Shown one piece after another: positions 41,704 through 49,111 of a stretch of DNA of 49,111 bases. Location of the stretch: assembly GCA_945905925.1 (NCBI GenBank), contig CAMDQN010000036.1:1-49111 (forward strand), in the 5' to 3' direction. The position numbers and the translations under genes were made by a program. Below the pieces are notes generated by a model that was not told where the DNA came from, ran no database searches, and was given only the letters and a program-made list of their open reading frames with translations. Source of the stretch: Singulisphaera sp. GP187. Lineage in GTDB: Bacteria > Planctomycetota > Planctomycetia > Gemmatales > Gemmataceae. The first letter of the stretch is position 1. Every line of letters begins with the position of its first letter.

Positions 41704-42105
41704 ATGTCCAACAAACCACAACCCTCGGTCCAGTCGTTTCTCATATGCCGGGAGATATTTCAGGACACGAAGACAAACGCGAACCTCCTGGTGTCCCCGT
41801 TCTGCCGGCTCAATCTGCCCGTGTTTCCGGCCACGCTCCCGGTGTCCCTGTACATCCAACTCACCGGCGGACGCGGCACCTACCACTTCGGAATCCAGTT
41901 GCACGATTCAGAAGGAAGGGCACTAGCCGACGTGCTGACTCCTAAAGAAGAAGCGTTAACGGACCCGGTCGCTTACGCACAACTGACGTGGCGGGATATG
42001 CGTCTGAAGTTCCCACGACCGGGCCACTACAGCCTCGTCGTCTTCGCCGACCGAGAGGAGATCGGCCGACACTCCCTCGACGTGTCGCTCACGATTCGCA
42101 AGTAG
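41704..42105 (+). CDS. DUF6941-like protein
   Basis: 133 aa from ATG at 41704, 27 bp after mug. It begins MSNKPQPSVQSFLICREIFQ and runs LPVFPATLPVSLYIQLTGG and GTYHFGIQLHDSEGRALAD, ending SLVVFADREEIGRHSLDVSL. The pattern (Q-x-FLxCREIF-x-D-x-x-T, LxxFPAxLPxxLYxQLTxG) matches the DUF6941 family common in Gemmataceae. It looks like a beta-sandwich. Function unknown. Confidence 0.7.
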   Translation: MSNKPQPSVQSFLICREIFQDTKTNANLLVSPFCRLNLPVFPATLPVSLYIQLTGGRGTYHFGIQLHDSEGRALADVLTPKEEALTDPVAYAQLTWRDMRLKFPRPGHYSLVVFADREEIGRHSLDVSLTIRK

Positions 42106-42132
42106 CCCGCTCCCGCCCTGGAGGTTCTCGTC

Positions 42133-43155
42133 ATGCGGTTCGTTGCGTTCATGGCCCTGATGTGCGCCATCTCGCACGTGACCTCGCTCGCCGCCGCGCC
42201 CGCTCCGCAGCCTGGACCGATCCGCACGCTGGTCGTCGCCAGCGATAAGAGCGGGAACTGGGAAATCTACCTGGTACAACCGGGATCGGGGGAACTGAAA
42301 CAACTCACCGACAACAACGCCAGCGACACAGAGCCAATCTGGGCGCCGGACGGCAAGCGGATCGCGTTCGTGTCCGACCGCGACGGCATTCCAGACGTCT
42401 GGGTCATGAACACCGACGGCACTGAGCCGAAGCAACTCACTAAGAAGACCGGCGGTACGCAACTCCGCTGGTCGCCGGACGGGTCGAAGATCGCATTCGT
42501 CGCGGCGAAGGTGAACAAGGACCAGATTCACACGGTCGAAGTCGCGACCGGGAAGATCGCACAACTGACCACGTTAACCTCACCTAGCCGCCAACCGGCC
42601 TGGTCGCCCGATAGCAAGTCGCTCCTGTACACCTACCACCTCGCGAGCCGCCCCGCGATTTACATTGTGCCCGCCGCGGGCGGACTGAAGAAGCGGTTCG
42701 TCGATGTGCAAGGCGGCGTGGATGCGGCGTGGTCGTCCGACGGCAAGCGGATCGCTTACGTTTGCACCCCGACACCCGCGAACGGCGGCGGTTGGCGGCT
42801 GAATACAATCGGCGCTGACGGAAAGGATGTCAAGCAACTCGCGAGCGGCGCGGGCACTCCGGGCAACGTATTCCCGCAGTGGTCGCCGAACTTAGCGCGC
42901 ATCTCTTATGGCGAACTCGTGGACGGCACGCTCCAAGTCGCGGTGATGCGCGCCGACGGAAACGACAAGATGATCATCACGTCGAAACACACGCACCTGC
43001 ATACACGATGGTCGCCGGACGGGTTGTCCATCAGCTACACGCGGTTCGAGAAGGGCCAACCCCCGGCACTGTGGGTAAGCGACCCGGACGGCGGCAACGC
43101 GAAGGAGCTGCTCCGCAACGTCAGCGCCTCGGCGGCCGAGTGGAAGCCGAAGTGA
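42133..43155 (+). CDS. Exported TolB-like/WD40-like beta-propeller protein
   Basis: 340 aa from ATG at 42133, after GGAGG (gccctggaggttctcgtc). Signal peptide MRFVAFMALMCAISHVTSLAA. Blades have the PD40 form 'xWSPDGxxIxxxSxRDGxxxIxxMxxDG': PIWAPDGKRIAFVSDRDG, LRWSPDGSKIAFVAAK, PAWSPDSKSLLYTYH, AAWSSDGKRIAYVC and RWSPDGLSISYTR. TolB itself interacts with Pal; this protein lacks the TolB N-terminal domain. Probably periplasmic; exact role unknown. It is co-directional with the DUF6941 gene 27 bp upstream. Confidence 0.9.
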   Translation: MRFVAFMALMCAISHVTSLAAAPAPQPGPIRTLVVASDKSGNWEIYLVQPGSGELKQLTDNNASDTEPIWAPDGKRIAFVSDRDGIPDVWVMNTDGTEPKQLTKKTGGTQLRWSPDGSKIAFVAAKVNKDQIHTVEVATGKIAQLTTLTSPSRQPAWSPDSKSLLYTYHLASRPAIYIVPAAGGLKKRFVDVQGGVDAAWSSDGKRIAYVCTPTPANGGGWRLNTIGADGKDVKQLASGAGTPGNVFPQWSPNLARISYGELVDGTLQVAVMRADGNDKMIITSKHTHLHTRWSPDGLSISYTRFEKGQPPALWVSDPDGGNAKELLRNVSASAAEWKPK

Positions 43156-43314
43156 CTTTGCGCGAGAACACCTGAAGAATTTGCCGAGGGAGAGAAACTC
43201 ATCGACACAAGTCGCATTTGCGTGCATTTCGACGCCATTTAGCGTTAGCCCTGGAGGGGCCATTGCAGTGCGCGCCGCCGCTCCACAACTCCTGAACGCG
43301 CCTGAAGAGTCAAC

Positions 43315-44460
43315 TCACACCAGTCCGCAGTAGAACGTCTCGAACCGCTTCGTCATGGCGACGCGGCTGTACTCCGCATCGACGCGCCGGCGCGCCGCGG
43401 ACCCGTAGCCGGCAGCGCGAAGCGGGTTCGCAAGCAACGCCCCCATCGCTTCGACCATCGCGTTCGGATCACCCGCGGGAACGATCACGCCACACTTGCC
43501 GTCGTCGAGGAGTTTCGCGTTCACGCCCACGTCGGTCGCGATCACAGCACGCCCGGCGGCCATGTATTCCAACAGCGCGTTAGACATCCCTTCCGAGTGC
43601 GACGGCAACACCGCAACATCCACGGTCCGCAGGAAACCGGCCACATCGGAAACGGACCCGCGAAGCACGAAGCGGTCGCCCAGTCCAAGTTCCGCGTGCA
43701 GGCGTTCGAGTTCGTCGCGCTGCTCGCCGTCGCCGGCCACCTCGAACACGAGCTTCGGGAACTTCGCCAGTGCGGCCTTCGCGATCCGCATTAAGCCGTC
43801 GATGTTCTTCACCGGGCGCAGGTTCGCGACGCAGCCCACACGGACCCGTGGCTTCGTCAGGTCCGGGAGCATGAACCGCTTGAAGCGAGCTGTATCAACG
43901 CCGTTCTCCAGAACCGCGACCCGACCTGCCGGGACCCGATCACTAGCGACGATCGCCTGCTTCCCCGCGTCGGTGTTGGTGAGCGTCAGGTCCACGAACG
44001 GCTTGACTATTCGGCCCATCGCGCGGTGCTTGCGCGTGAGCCAGTAGCCGAGGTTGTTCCGCACGCGGACCACCTGCTTTACGCCGCACAGCTTCGCGAG
44101 CGGCGCTCCGAGGTATGCCGCGTCGAGGAAGTACACCTGAAGCACATCGGGCCTGTGTTCGCGCCAGAACGCCCGCAGTCGGCGAGCGGCGGACACGGCG
44201 CGCCCGCTGAACAGCTTCCGCACGCCAAGCCTGATGACGGGACAATCTGCTGGTTCGAGCGCACGCGAGAGATCGTCTTCGCCATCTAGCAGCACGAGCG
44301 TCGGTTGAACCTGAGAGCGGTCGAGTTCGCGAATGAGCGCGAGCAGTTGCGATTCCGTTCCGGCGCGACTGAGCCGGTCGATCATGAAGCAGACACGAAC
44401 AGGCTGAGCCACCGGTGTCCGTGTCGGAAACACGCGGCGCGGTGCGAGTAGTGCGGACAT
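43315..44460 (-). CDS. GT4-family glycosyltransferase (second of pair)
   Basis: 381 aa from ATG at 44460, with GGAGG 5-9 nt upstream; a TTG at 44475 would overlap the previous gene but lacks such a site. N-terminal VCFMIDRLSRAGTESQLLAL is the GT-B acceptor-domain entry. The C-terminal motif SHSEGMSNALLEYMAAGRAV has the donor-binding E-x7-E pair. RVGCVANLRPVKNIDGLMRI and RFVLRGSVSDV are typical of GT4. It transfers a sugar from a nucleotide-sugar, probably for surface polysaccharide or lipid. The upstream GT4 gene ends at 44472, so the two are coupled. Confidence 0.93.
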   Translation of the reverse strand: MSALLAPRRVFPTRTPVAQPVRVCFMIDRLSRAGTESQLLALIRELDRSQVQPTLVLLDGEDDLSRALEPADCPVIRLGVRKLFSGRAVSAARRLRAFWREHRPDVLQVYFLDAAYLGAPLAKLCGVKQVVRVRNNLGYWLTRKHRAMGRIVKPFVDLTLTNTDAGKQAIVASDRVPAGRVAVLENGVDTARFKRFMLPDLTKPRVRVGCVANLRPVKNIDGLMRIAKAALAKFPKLVFEVAGDGEQRDELERLHAELGLGDRFVLRGSVSDVAGFLRTVDVAVLPSHSEGMSNALLEYMAAGRAVIATDVGVNAKLLDDGKCGVIVPAGDPNAMVEAMGALLANPLRAAGYGSAARRRVDAEYSRVAMTKRFETFYCGLV

Positions 44461-44471
44461 CCTGTCCTCCT

Positions 44472-45623
44472 TCAAGCGGCGACTTCAGTGGGTGCTAAAC
44501 GTAAGGTGTGGAGCAGTTTCAGATACGCCGCCGCTTGTGCCTGGAAGGTGAACAACTCTCGCATTCTCAACCGGCCCGCGGCGCCGAAGACGGCGCGCAG
44601 GGGCGGATCGCGGAGCAGCTCGCCGACGCGGTTCGCAATCGCCGCGGGCTGTCCCGGCGGCACGAGAAAGCCATTCACGTGATCGGCGATGGCTTCGGGC
44701 GTTCCACCGACGGCAGTGGCGACAACCGGCACCCCTGCCGCGCTCGCCTCCAGCGCCACGTTCGGCAACCCTTCGGTGTACGACGGCAGCACGACCACGT
44801 CGGCGGCGCCGATGAGTGAATCAAGATCGGTACGGAAGCCCGGCAGCACAACGCGCCTGCTGAGGCCCAACTCCGCGACACGACGTTCGAGTTCACCGCG
44901 CAACGGTCCTTCGCCGAACAGCACCACGCCGGCGGAGGAATTTGCGCGGATGATCGCGTCTGCGGCTTCCACGAGTACGCCGAATCCCTTCTCGGGACTG
45001 AACCGGCCGGCCCCGACGACGACCTGTGACACCGTAATGTCACTGCCGAAGAACCCGAGCAACCGGTCGCGCCCCCCAGGGTCCGTGTGTTCAAATGCGC
45101 CGAGTCGGGCGCTGTTGCGAATCACGCTCATACGGTTCGCGGGGACGCGACACCACCGGCGCACCTTCTCCGCCTGGCCGTCGGAAACGCAAACAACGTG
45201 ATCCATGAACTGCAGGTGCCGGCGGTCGAGCCACTCGTAGACCTTCACCTTGCGCGTCTCACCGGTCCAGCCACGCGACACTGCAACCGCAGGAATACCC
45301 GTTCGGCGCGCCGCGAGGCGCCCGAGTACGTGCGCCTTGTAGCCGTGACAGATGAGTACGTCGCACGCGGTCGCGCGAAGCAGTTCCGCGATTTCGCGAA
45401 CGCTCGCGAACACCTTCGGGAAGTCGTTCTTGAGCGGCGCTGTCGCAAATCCGTGGTTGCCCACTTCGGTCAGGAATGTGCCACCGCGCCCGCCTTCTGG
45501 GAACGTGGCAAACGTGGTGCGAACTCTATCGGGGAGCGCCAGCGCCAAGCCGAGCATCTGGCGCTCGGGGCCGCCGAAGAAGGTGCTGGCAGTAAGGTGA
45601 ACGAGGTTCATCCCTGTGCGCAT
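44472..45623 (-). CDS. GT4-family glycosyltransferase (first of pair)
   Basis: 383 aa from ATG at 45623; an ATG at 45611 (MNLVHLTAST) is an alternative. Features: LVHLTASTFFGGPERQML (acceptor domain entry), LICHGYKAHVLGRL, FSPEKGFGVLVEAADAI and SYTEGLPNVALEASAAGVPV with the E-x7-E donor motif. GT-B fold, retaining, cytoplasmic, acting on an unidentified acceptor. It pairs with the downstream GT4 gene. A priming glycosyltransferase, flippase and polymerase are not present in this window. Confidence 0.93.
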   Translation of the reverse strand: MRTGMNLVHLTASTFFGGPERQMLGLALALPDRVRTTFATFPEGGRGGTFLTEVGNHGFATAPLKNDFPKVFASVREIAELLRATACDVLICHGYKAHVLGRLAARRTGIPAVAVSRGWTGETRKVKVYEWLDRRHLQFMDHVVCVSDGQAEKVRRWCRVPANRMSVIRNSARLGAFEHTDPGGRDRLLGFFGSDITVSQVVVGAGRFSPEKGFGVLVEAADAIIRANSSAGVVLFGEGPLRGELERRVAELGLSRRVVLPGFRTDLDSLIGAADVVVLPSYTEGLPNVALEASAAGVPVVATAVGGTPEAIADHVNGFLVPPGQPAAIANRVGELLRDPPLRAVFGAAGRLRMRELFTFQAQAAAYLKLLHTLRLAPTEVAA

Positions 45624-45740
45624 CCATGCAGCAAATAGGTGGTGAGACTCGATAAGGTTGGAAGTGTAGAGAGTGCGGCGGGCGGTTGTCTACCCGACTT
45701 TTTCACGCGAGGACGGCACCGACGTTCTAACGAGTATCGA

Positions 45741-45756
45741 CGTTCCACGTGGAACG
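45741..45756. promoter_or_regulatory. parS: parS-like ParB-binding palindrome
   Basis: Perfect 16-bp palindrome CGTTCCACGTGGAACG; the inner 14 bp GTTCCACGTGGAAC match the bacterial parS consensus (GTTNCACGTGNAAC), including the Pseudomonas-type variant. The palindrome extends to 18 bp (45740-45757). It lies in a non-coding gap between the GT4 pair and the Gfo/Idh gene. No parA or parB gene is in the window. Confidence 0.65.
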
Positions 45757-45819
45757 TTGGGTAAAGGCGGCAAGCGCGCGAGGGAGGGCAACAAACCCAC
45801 CCGCGCAGCAGGGCACCCA

Positions 45820-45846
45820 AGCGGTGGCCCCTGTGGGACCACCGCT
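45820..45846 (-). terminator. 12-bp stem hairpin after the Gfo/Idh gene
   Basis: AGCGGTGGCCCC (45820-45831) pairs with GGGACCACCGCT (45835-45846) with one mismatch around a 3-nt loop, 12 bp past the stop on the minus strand. Confidence 0.7.
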
Positions 45847-45858
45847 AAACAAAATCGC

Positions 45859-47010
45859 TTACCCCTTCGCCACATCGACCCACTTCTGCGTCTTCGCCGA
45901 ATCGAGGATGGCGTCCAGCACGCATTGAGTCTCCAGTGCGTCTTTGAAGGTCGGGCCTTGCGGCTTCCCGCTCTCAAGCCCCTGGATGAAGTCTGCTACT
46001 TGGTGCGTGAAGCTCGCGTCGTAGCCGATCGAGAGACCCGGCACCCACCAGTTCGCCATGTACGGGTGGTCGGGGCTGTTGTCGGTTACGTGGACGCTCT
46101 TCCACCCGCGAATCTTGCTGTCGTCCTTGTAGTCGAACACCTGAAGCCGGTGCAGGTCGTGCAAGTCCCAGGAGAGGCTCATGTCCGCGCCGTTGATCTC
46201 GAAAGTGTACGCGGCCTTGTGACCGCGCGCGTAGCGAGTGCTCTCGAAGTTCGCGAGTGATCCGTTTTCGTAGCGTCCCATGAACGTGCAAGCGTCGTCG
46301 ATGCCGACCTTCTCCACCTTCCCCGTGAGGTTGTGCATCCGCTCCTTCACGAACGTTTCCGTCATCGCGCAGACGCTGTCCAGACGGCCGTTCAGCCAGA
46401 TGCTGGTGTCGATGCAGTGCGCGAGCAGGTCGCCGCTGACACCGCTGCCGGCTGCAGCCACATCGAGCCGCCACAGCCCTTGCCCGCCCTGCGGGAGGTC
46501 GGACTTGATCGTCCAGTCCTGAAGGAACTTGGCACGGTAGTGGTAGATCTTGCCGAGGCGCCCTTCGTCGATGAGCTTCTTCGCGAGCGTGACCGCGGGG
46601 ATGCGCCGGTAGTTGTACCACACCATGTTCGCGACACCTGCTTTCTCGACCGCAGCGACCATCTCACGGCCCTCGGGCACGTTCATCGCGAGCGGCTTCT
46701 CGCACAGAATCGCCTTCTTGTTCGCCGCGGCTGCGAGCGCGATCTCTTTGTGCATGTTGTTCGGCGTGCAAATGTCGATCACGTCGATGTCGGGTCGCTC
46801 GACGAGTTTCCGCCAGTCGGTCTCGGTGGACTCATAACCCCACTGGTCCGCAAACTTCTTCACCTCGACCGCGTTCCGCGCGCACGCGGCCTTCAGAACT
46901 ACTTCGTAGTTCGAGGGGAAGAACTGACCGACTTGCTTGTACGCGTTCGAGTGGGCGCGGCCCATGAACCCGTACCCGATCATGCCGACGCGCAGTTGCT
47001 TTTTCGCCAT
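45859..47010 (-). CDS. Gfo/Idh/MocA-family oxidoreductase
   Basis: 383 aa from ATG at 47010, after GAGG. N-terminal Rossmann motif [19 protein letters not shown] and the family EKPLAMN segment ([18 protein letters not shown]). [15 protein letters not shown] then [17 protein letters not shown] are typical of the C-terminal alpha/beta domain. The family oxidises or reduces sugars or inositol with NAD(P). These genes are strongly expanded in planctomycetes for sugar degradation. The substrate is unknown. A terminator hairpin follows. Confidence 0.94.
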   Translation of the reverse strand: MAKKQLRVGMIGYGFMGRAHSNAYKQVGQFFPSNYEVVLKAACARNAVEVKKFADQWGYESTETDWRKLVERPDIDVIDICTPNNMHKEIALAAAANKKAILCEKPLAMNVPEGREMVAAVEKAGVANMVWYNYRRIPAVTLAKKLIDEGRLGKIYHYRAKFLQDWTIKSDLPQGGQGLWRLDVAAAGSGVSGDLLAHCIDTSIWLNGRLDSVCAMTETFVKERMHNLTGKVEKVGIDDACTFMGRYENGSLANFESTRYARGHKAAYTFEINGADMSLSWDLHDLHRLQVFDYKDDSKIRGWKSVHVTDNSPDHPYMANWWVPGLSIGYDASFTHQVADFIQGLESGKPQGPTFKDALETQCVLDAILDSAKTQKWVDVAKG

Positions 47011-47168
47011 TTGAAGAACCTCAGTAGGGGAAGTGGAAGCCGCACGATAAACGTAGGAAATGAGAGGAGCAAGATAGAGGGCAGACTTGTCGGAAAACAG
47101 CAACAGCCCGCACGAAACGCCCAGAAACTGCCGTCGATGGGCTTGTCCGTGGCGATTCTGTTTGCGCT

Positions 47169-48044
47169 CTACTCTTTCTTCGCGCTGAAGTGGTCGTGAA
47201 CCTCTTTGGCGATTTTGGCGATCAGCACCTGCGCGGCGTTATCTGCCACCCAGCGATGGTCGTCGTTCGCGTCGGTCAGCACGCACAGCGCGACCGGACC
47301 GCTCTTCGTGTAGATGATCCCGGCGTCGGTCTTGGACGCGTTCACGGAACCGGTCTTGTGCGCGACTACCGTGCCCACCGGCAGGAAGCGCGTCATCTTC
47401 TCCTTGTCGTCGCACGCTTTCAGGTGCGCGAGCATCTCCTTGCACGCTTCGGGGGAAACCACTTTTCCCGCGTCGATCAGTTCGAGCAACTGGATCATCT
47501 CCTTCGCGGTGGTGCTGCCGAGACCGTATTTCTTGCCGAATTCCTGGTCGATGCGCGTCTCCGGCTTGAACACCTTCGCGTTGATCTTTGTGTTCTTGAA
47601 CCCGAGTTTCTCCATGCGCGTGTTCGTAGATGGAAGGCCGATCTGATCGAGAACCAGGTTGGTCGCGGTGTTGTCGGAGTAGACGATCATGAGCCTGACC
47701 GCATCCTTCAGCGGGAACGTGGCGCCCTCGGAGAAGTGCGGTGTGAGAATGCCGCTGCCCGGCGCCTTGTCGTCCTTCGCAAGCGTGAGTTTGGTGTCGA
47801 GCTTCACCTTCCCGTCTTTCGCCTGCCAGTACGTCTCGACCATGATGGGGAGTTTGATGAGACTCGCAGTGGGCATCGCGGTGTCCGCGCTGAAGTAGAA
47901 CTCCTCACCGGTCTTGAGGTGCTTCACCGCGACCGCGACCTTGCCCTTGTGGTCCTTCACGAGCGGTGCGATGCGGCTTTCGAGATCGGCCTCGCCAACG
48001 GGTGACACGAATAGCACGACCGCGACGAGTGCGAGCGAGCGCAT
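47169..48044 (-). CDS. Class A beta-lactamase-like serine hydrolase
   Basis: 291 aa from ATG at 48044. Signal peptide [19 protein letters not shown]. The penicillin-binding motifs are complete: [10 protein letters not shown] (Ser61, Lys64), VYSDNTATN (SDN 123-125) and VVAHKTGSV (KTG 230-232). A glutamate in PETRID (residue 162) may be the deacylating Omega-loop Glu, but the following loop ([11 protein letters not shown]) differs from classical class A. It could be a true lactamase or a related peptidase. It is exported to the periplasm. It is in a row with the amidotransferase gene, 64 bp apart. Confidence 0.88.
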   Translation of the reverse strand: MRSLALVAVVLFVSPVGEADLESRIAPLVKDHKGKVAVAVKHLKTGEEFYFSADTAMPTASLIKLPIMVETYWQAKDGKVKLDTKLTLAKDDKAPGSGILTPHFSEGATFPLKDAVRLMIVYSDNTATNLVLDQIGLPSTNTRMEKLGFKNTKINAKVFKPETRIDQEFGKKYGLGSTTAKEMIQLLELIDAGKVVSPEACKEMLAHLKACDDKEKMTRFLPVGTVVAHKTGSVNASKTDAGIIYTKSGPVALCVLTDANDDHRWVADNAAQVLIAKIAKEVHDHFSAKKE

Positions 48045-48108
48045 GGGGAATCCCTGTGTGTGAAAGGCGAGCGGGGGGCGTAAGCCCCCGCTCGACAAAG
48101 GCAAGGAG

Positions 48109-48855
48109 TCACGCGACGCTGGCGGCTTGCGTGAAAGTCGTGAATAGCCTGGCCATGCAGGGTTGCGTCTCGGTCAGCTCCTCCGGGTGCCACTGCACCG
48201 CGATCAGGTACTGCGTGTCCGTCCCTTCGACGCCTTCGATGATGCCATCCGGCGCGTAGGCGGTGGCGACGAGGTGCGGTGCGAGGTCTTTGATCGCCTG
48301 ATGATGCATGCTGTTCACCGGCACGACGGCATCACCCAAAATGTGCCGCAGGCGCGAACCGGGTTTCACGGTGATGTCGTGTGCGAGGTAGTTCCGGCTC
48401 GGCTTTTCGGGCGTGGGGAAGAAGTCGTGCTTCAGCGCCGCGGGGACTTGCGCGGTCACGTCCTGATAGAGCGTTCCGCCGCACGCGACGTTCAGAATCT
48501 GGATGCCGCGACACACCGCGAGCACCGGGAGTTGCCGCGCCATCGCGTGTTGGAGTAGCGAGATTTCGACCGAGTCGCGGTCTGGGTCGGTGCGCCCGCA
48601 CAGCGGCGACTTCTCTTCGCGGTAGCGGCTCGGATCGACATCGACGCCGCCGGTGATGAACACGCCGTCGAGCCGGTTGAAGATCTCTTGGAGTGTGTCG
48701 GGATCGTGTGGGATCAATGGAATGACCCACGGCACCGCGCCGACCTTGCGCAGTTCTTCGATGTAACTCCGGCCCATCAACCAACACGGTTGCTGCTCGC
48801 CCGGTACGTCGGGGAGGGTTTGTGTGGCGATCCCGATAACGGGTCGGCGGGACAT
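48109..48855 (-). CDS. Class I glutamine amidotransferase, PuuD (gamma-Glu-GABA hydrolase) family
   Basis: 248 aa from ATG at 48855, preceded by TGGAGGG; an in-frame TTG at 48870 is less likely. Triad visible: VLAVCRGIQILN (Cys115), then VQWHPEEL (His and Glu about 228-230). PVIGIATQTLPDV at the N-terminus, GGVDVDPSRY and SMHHQAIKDL are signature PuuD/peptidase C26 segments. The family hydrolyses gamma-glutamyl-GABA or similar. No other putrescine-degradation gene is nearby, so the substrate is uncertain. Confidence 0.93.
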   Translation of the reverse strand: MSRRPVIGIATQTLPDVPGEQQPCWLMGRSYIEELRKVGAVPWVIPLIPHDPDTLQEIFNRLDGVFITGGVDVDPSRYREEKSPLCGRTDPDRDSVEISLLQHAMARQLPVLAVCRGIQILNVACGGTLYQDVTAQVPAALKHDFFPTPEKPSRNYLAHDITVKPGSRLRHILGDAVVPVNSMHHQAIKDLAPHLVATAYAPDGIIEGVEGTDTQYLIAVQWHPEELTETQPCMARLFTTFTQAASVA

Positions 48856-48870
48856 GACACGACCCTCCAA

Positions 48871-49111
48871 CCAACGGTGGGCGCGGCCTGGCGCAGTTTA
48901 CGGCGAGGAATGGGTACATGATAACAAGCCGCGTGCGTGCGTCCAGCGCGGGGCGCGAGGGTCGAGGTTCTTGCGCGTTCCGGGCGTGGCTGGAATCGTA
49001 GGTGTTGGTGCGGATCGCAAAATCGTGTTACCCCCGTCTTCTTGGCGTTCAAGCGGTTTATCTCGTCTCGTCGATGATATTTCGTGATTTCTACCCCAGT
49101 CCCTCGGTTGC
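48871..49111. other. Window end, no gene recognised
   Basis: The last 241 bases hold the 5' region of the amidotransferase gene. I see no supported gene start or end here, though a gene could begin just outside. Confidence 0.5.

Noticed and set aside
1-49111. Prophage, integron or insertion sequence
   Set aside because: No transposase, integrase, terminase or phage structural gene was recognised on either strand.

Overview
The window is chromosomal DNA of a planctomycete, most probably a Gemmataceae (Gemmata-like) bacterium. This is inferred from high GC with dense GC-rich intergenic hairpins, a DUF1559 pseudopilin paired with a carboxypeptidase-regulatory-like lipoprotein, several exported beta-propellers (PQQ-like, WD40, FG-GAP, TolB-like), an MJ0042-type zinc-ribbon membrane protein, a DUF6941-like protein and a PqaA-like protein. 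No rRNA, tRNA, CRISPR array, prophage or insertion-sequence transposase was recognised. I support about 42 protein genes and one structural RNA, an SRP RNA.

Layout. 1-4.4 kb: a truncated MDR dehydrogenase (minus), then an exported FG-GAP protein and an exported PQQ-like propeller (plus). 4.4-7 kb: coaD and a class V aminotransferase (minus), divergent from an M50 metalloprotease. 7-9.9 kb (minus): a possible operon for an unknown 60-aa protein, a stand-alone E2-like (ubiquitin-conjugating-fold) protein, a ThiF/E1-like adenylyltransferase and an unknown 400-aa protein; this is the best candidate for an unfamiliar system. 10.2-11.7 kb: lipoprotein plus DUF1559 pseudopilin. 11.9-16.9 kb (plus): a tight run of alpha/beta hydrolase, WD40 protein, PqaA-like protein and hpnC. 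17-19.4 kb: a two-RCK membrane channel-like protein with an unusual filter, divergent from a BFD-like [2Fe-2S] protein. 19.5-29.5 kb: an S1/P1-fold exported protein, an outer-membrane-barrel-like protein, a 1227-aa zinc-ribbon/TM/PQQ-propeller protein and a 1155-aa AsmA-like protein. 29.7-36.2 kb (minus): a dienelactone-hydrolase-like protein, then the conserved PrkA - DUF444 - SpoVR stress module with a 158-aa partner; the SRP RNA gene lies between prkA and the DUF444 gene. 36.7-43.2 kb (plus): small membrane protein, SPL-type radical SAM enzyme, DoxX, an unknown 338-aa protein, a di-heme DHOR-like cytochrome, a Mug-type DNA glycosylase, a DUF6941-like protein and a TolB-like propeller. 43.3-48.9 kb (minus): two overlapping GT4 glycosyltransferases, a Gfo/Idh/MocA oxidoreductase, a class A beta-lactamase-like protein and a class I glutamine amidotransferase.

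Two non-coding signals stand out. A perfect 16-bp palindrome at 45741-45756 has the ParB-binding parS core. A family of C/G-rich hairpins lies between genes, and one copy sits in frame inside the E1-like gene, recalling the protein-inserted palindromic elements of Rickettsia. Most convergent or terminal gene ends carry long inverted repeats that probably work as terminators.

Limits: everything was read by eye. Family calls rest on motifs, not on searches, and start codons were chosen from Shine-Dalgarno positions and domain boundaries.
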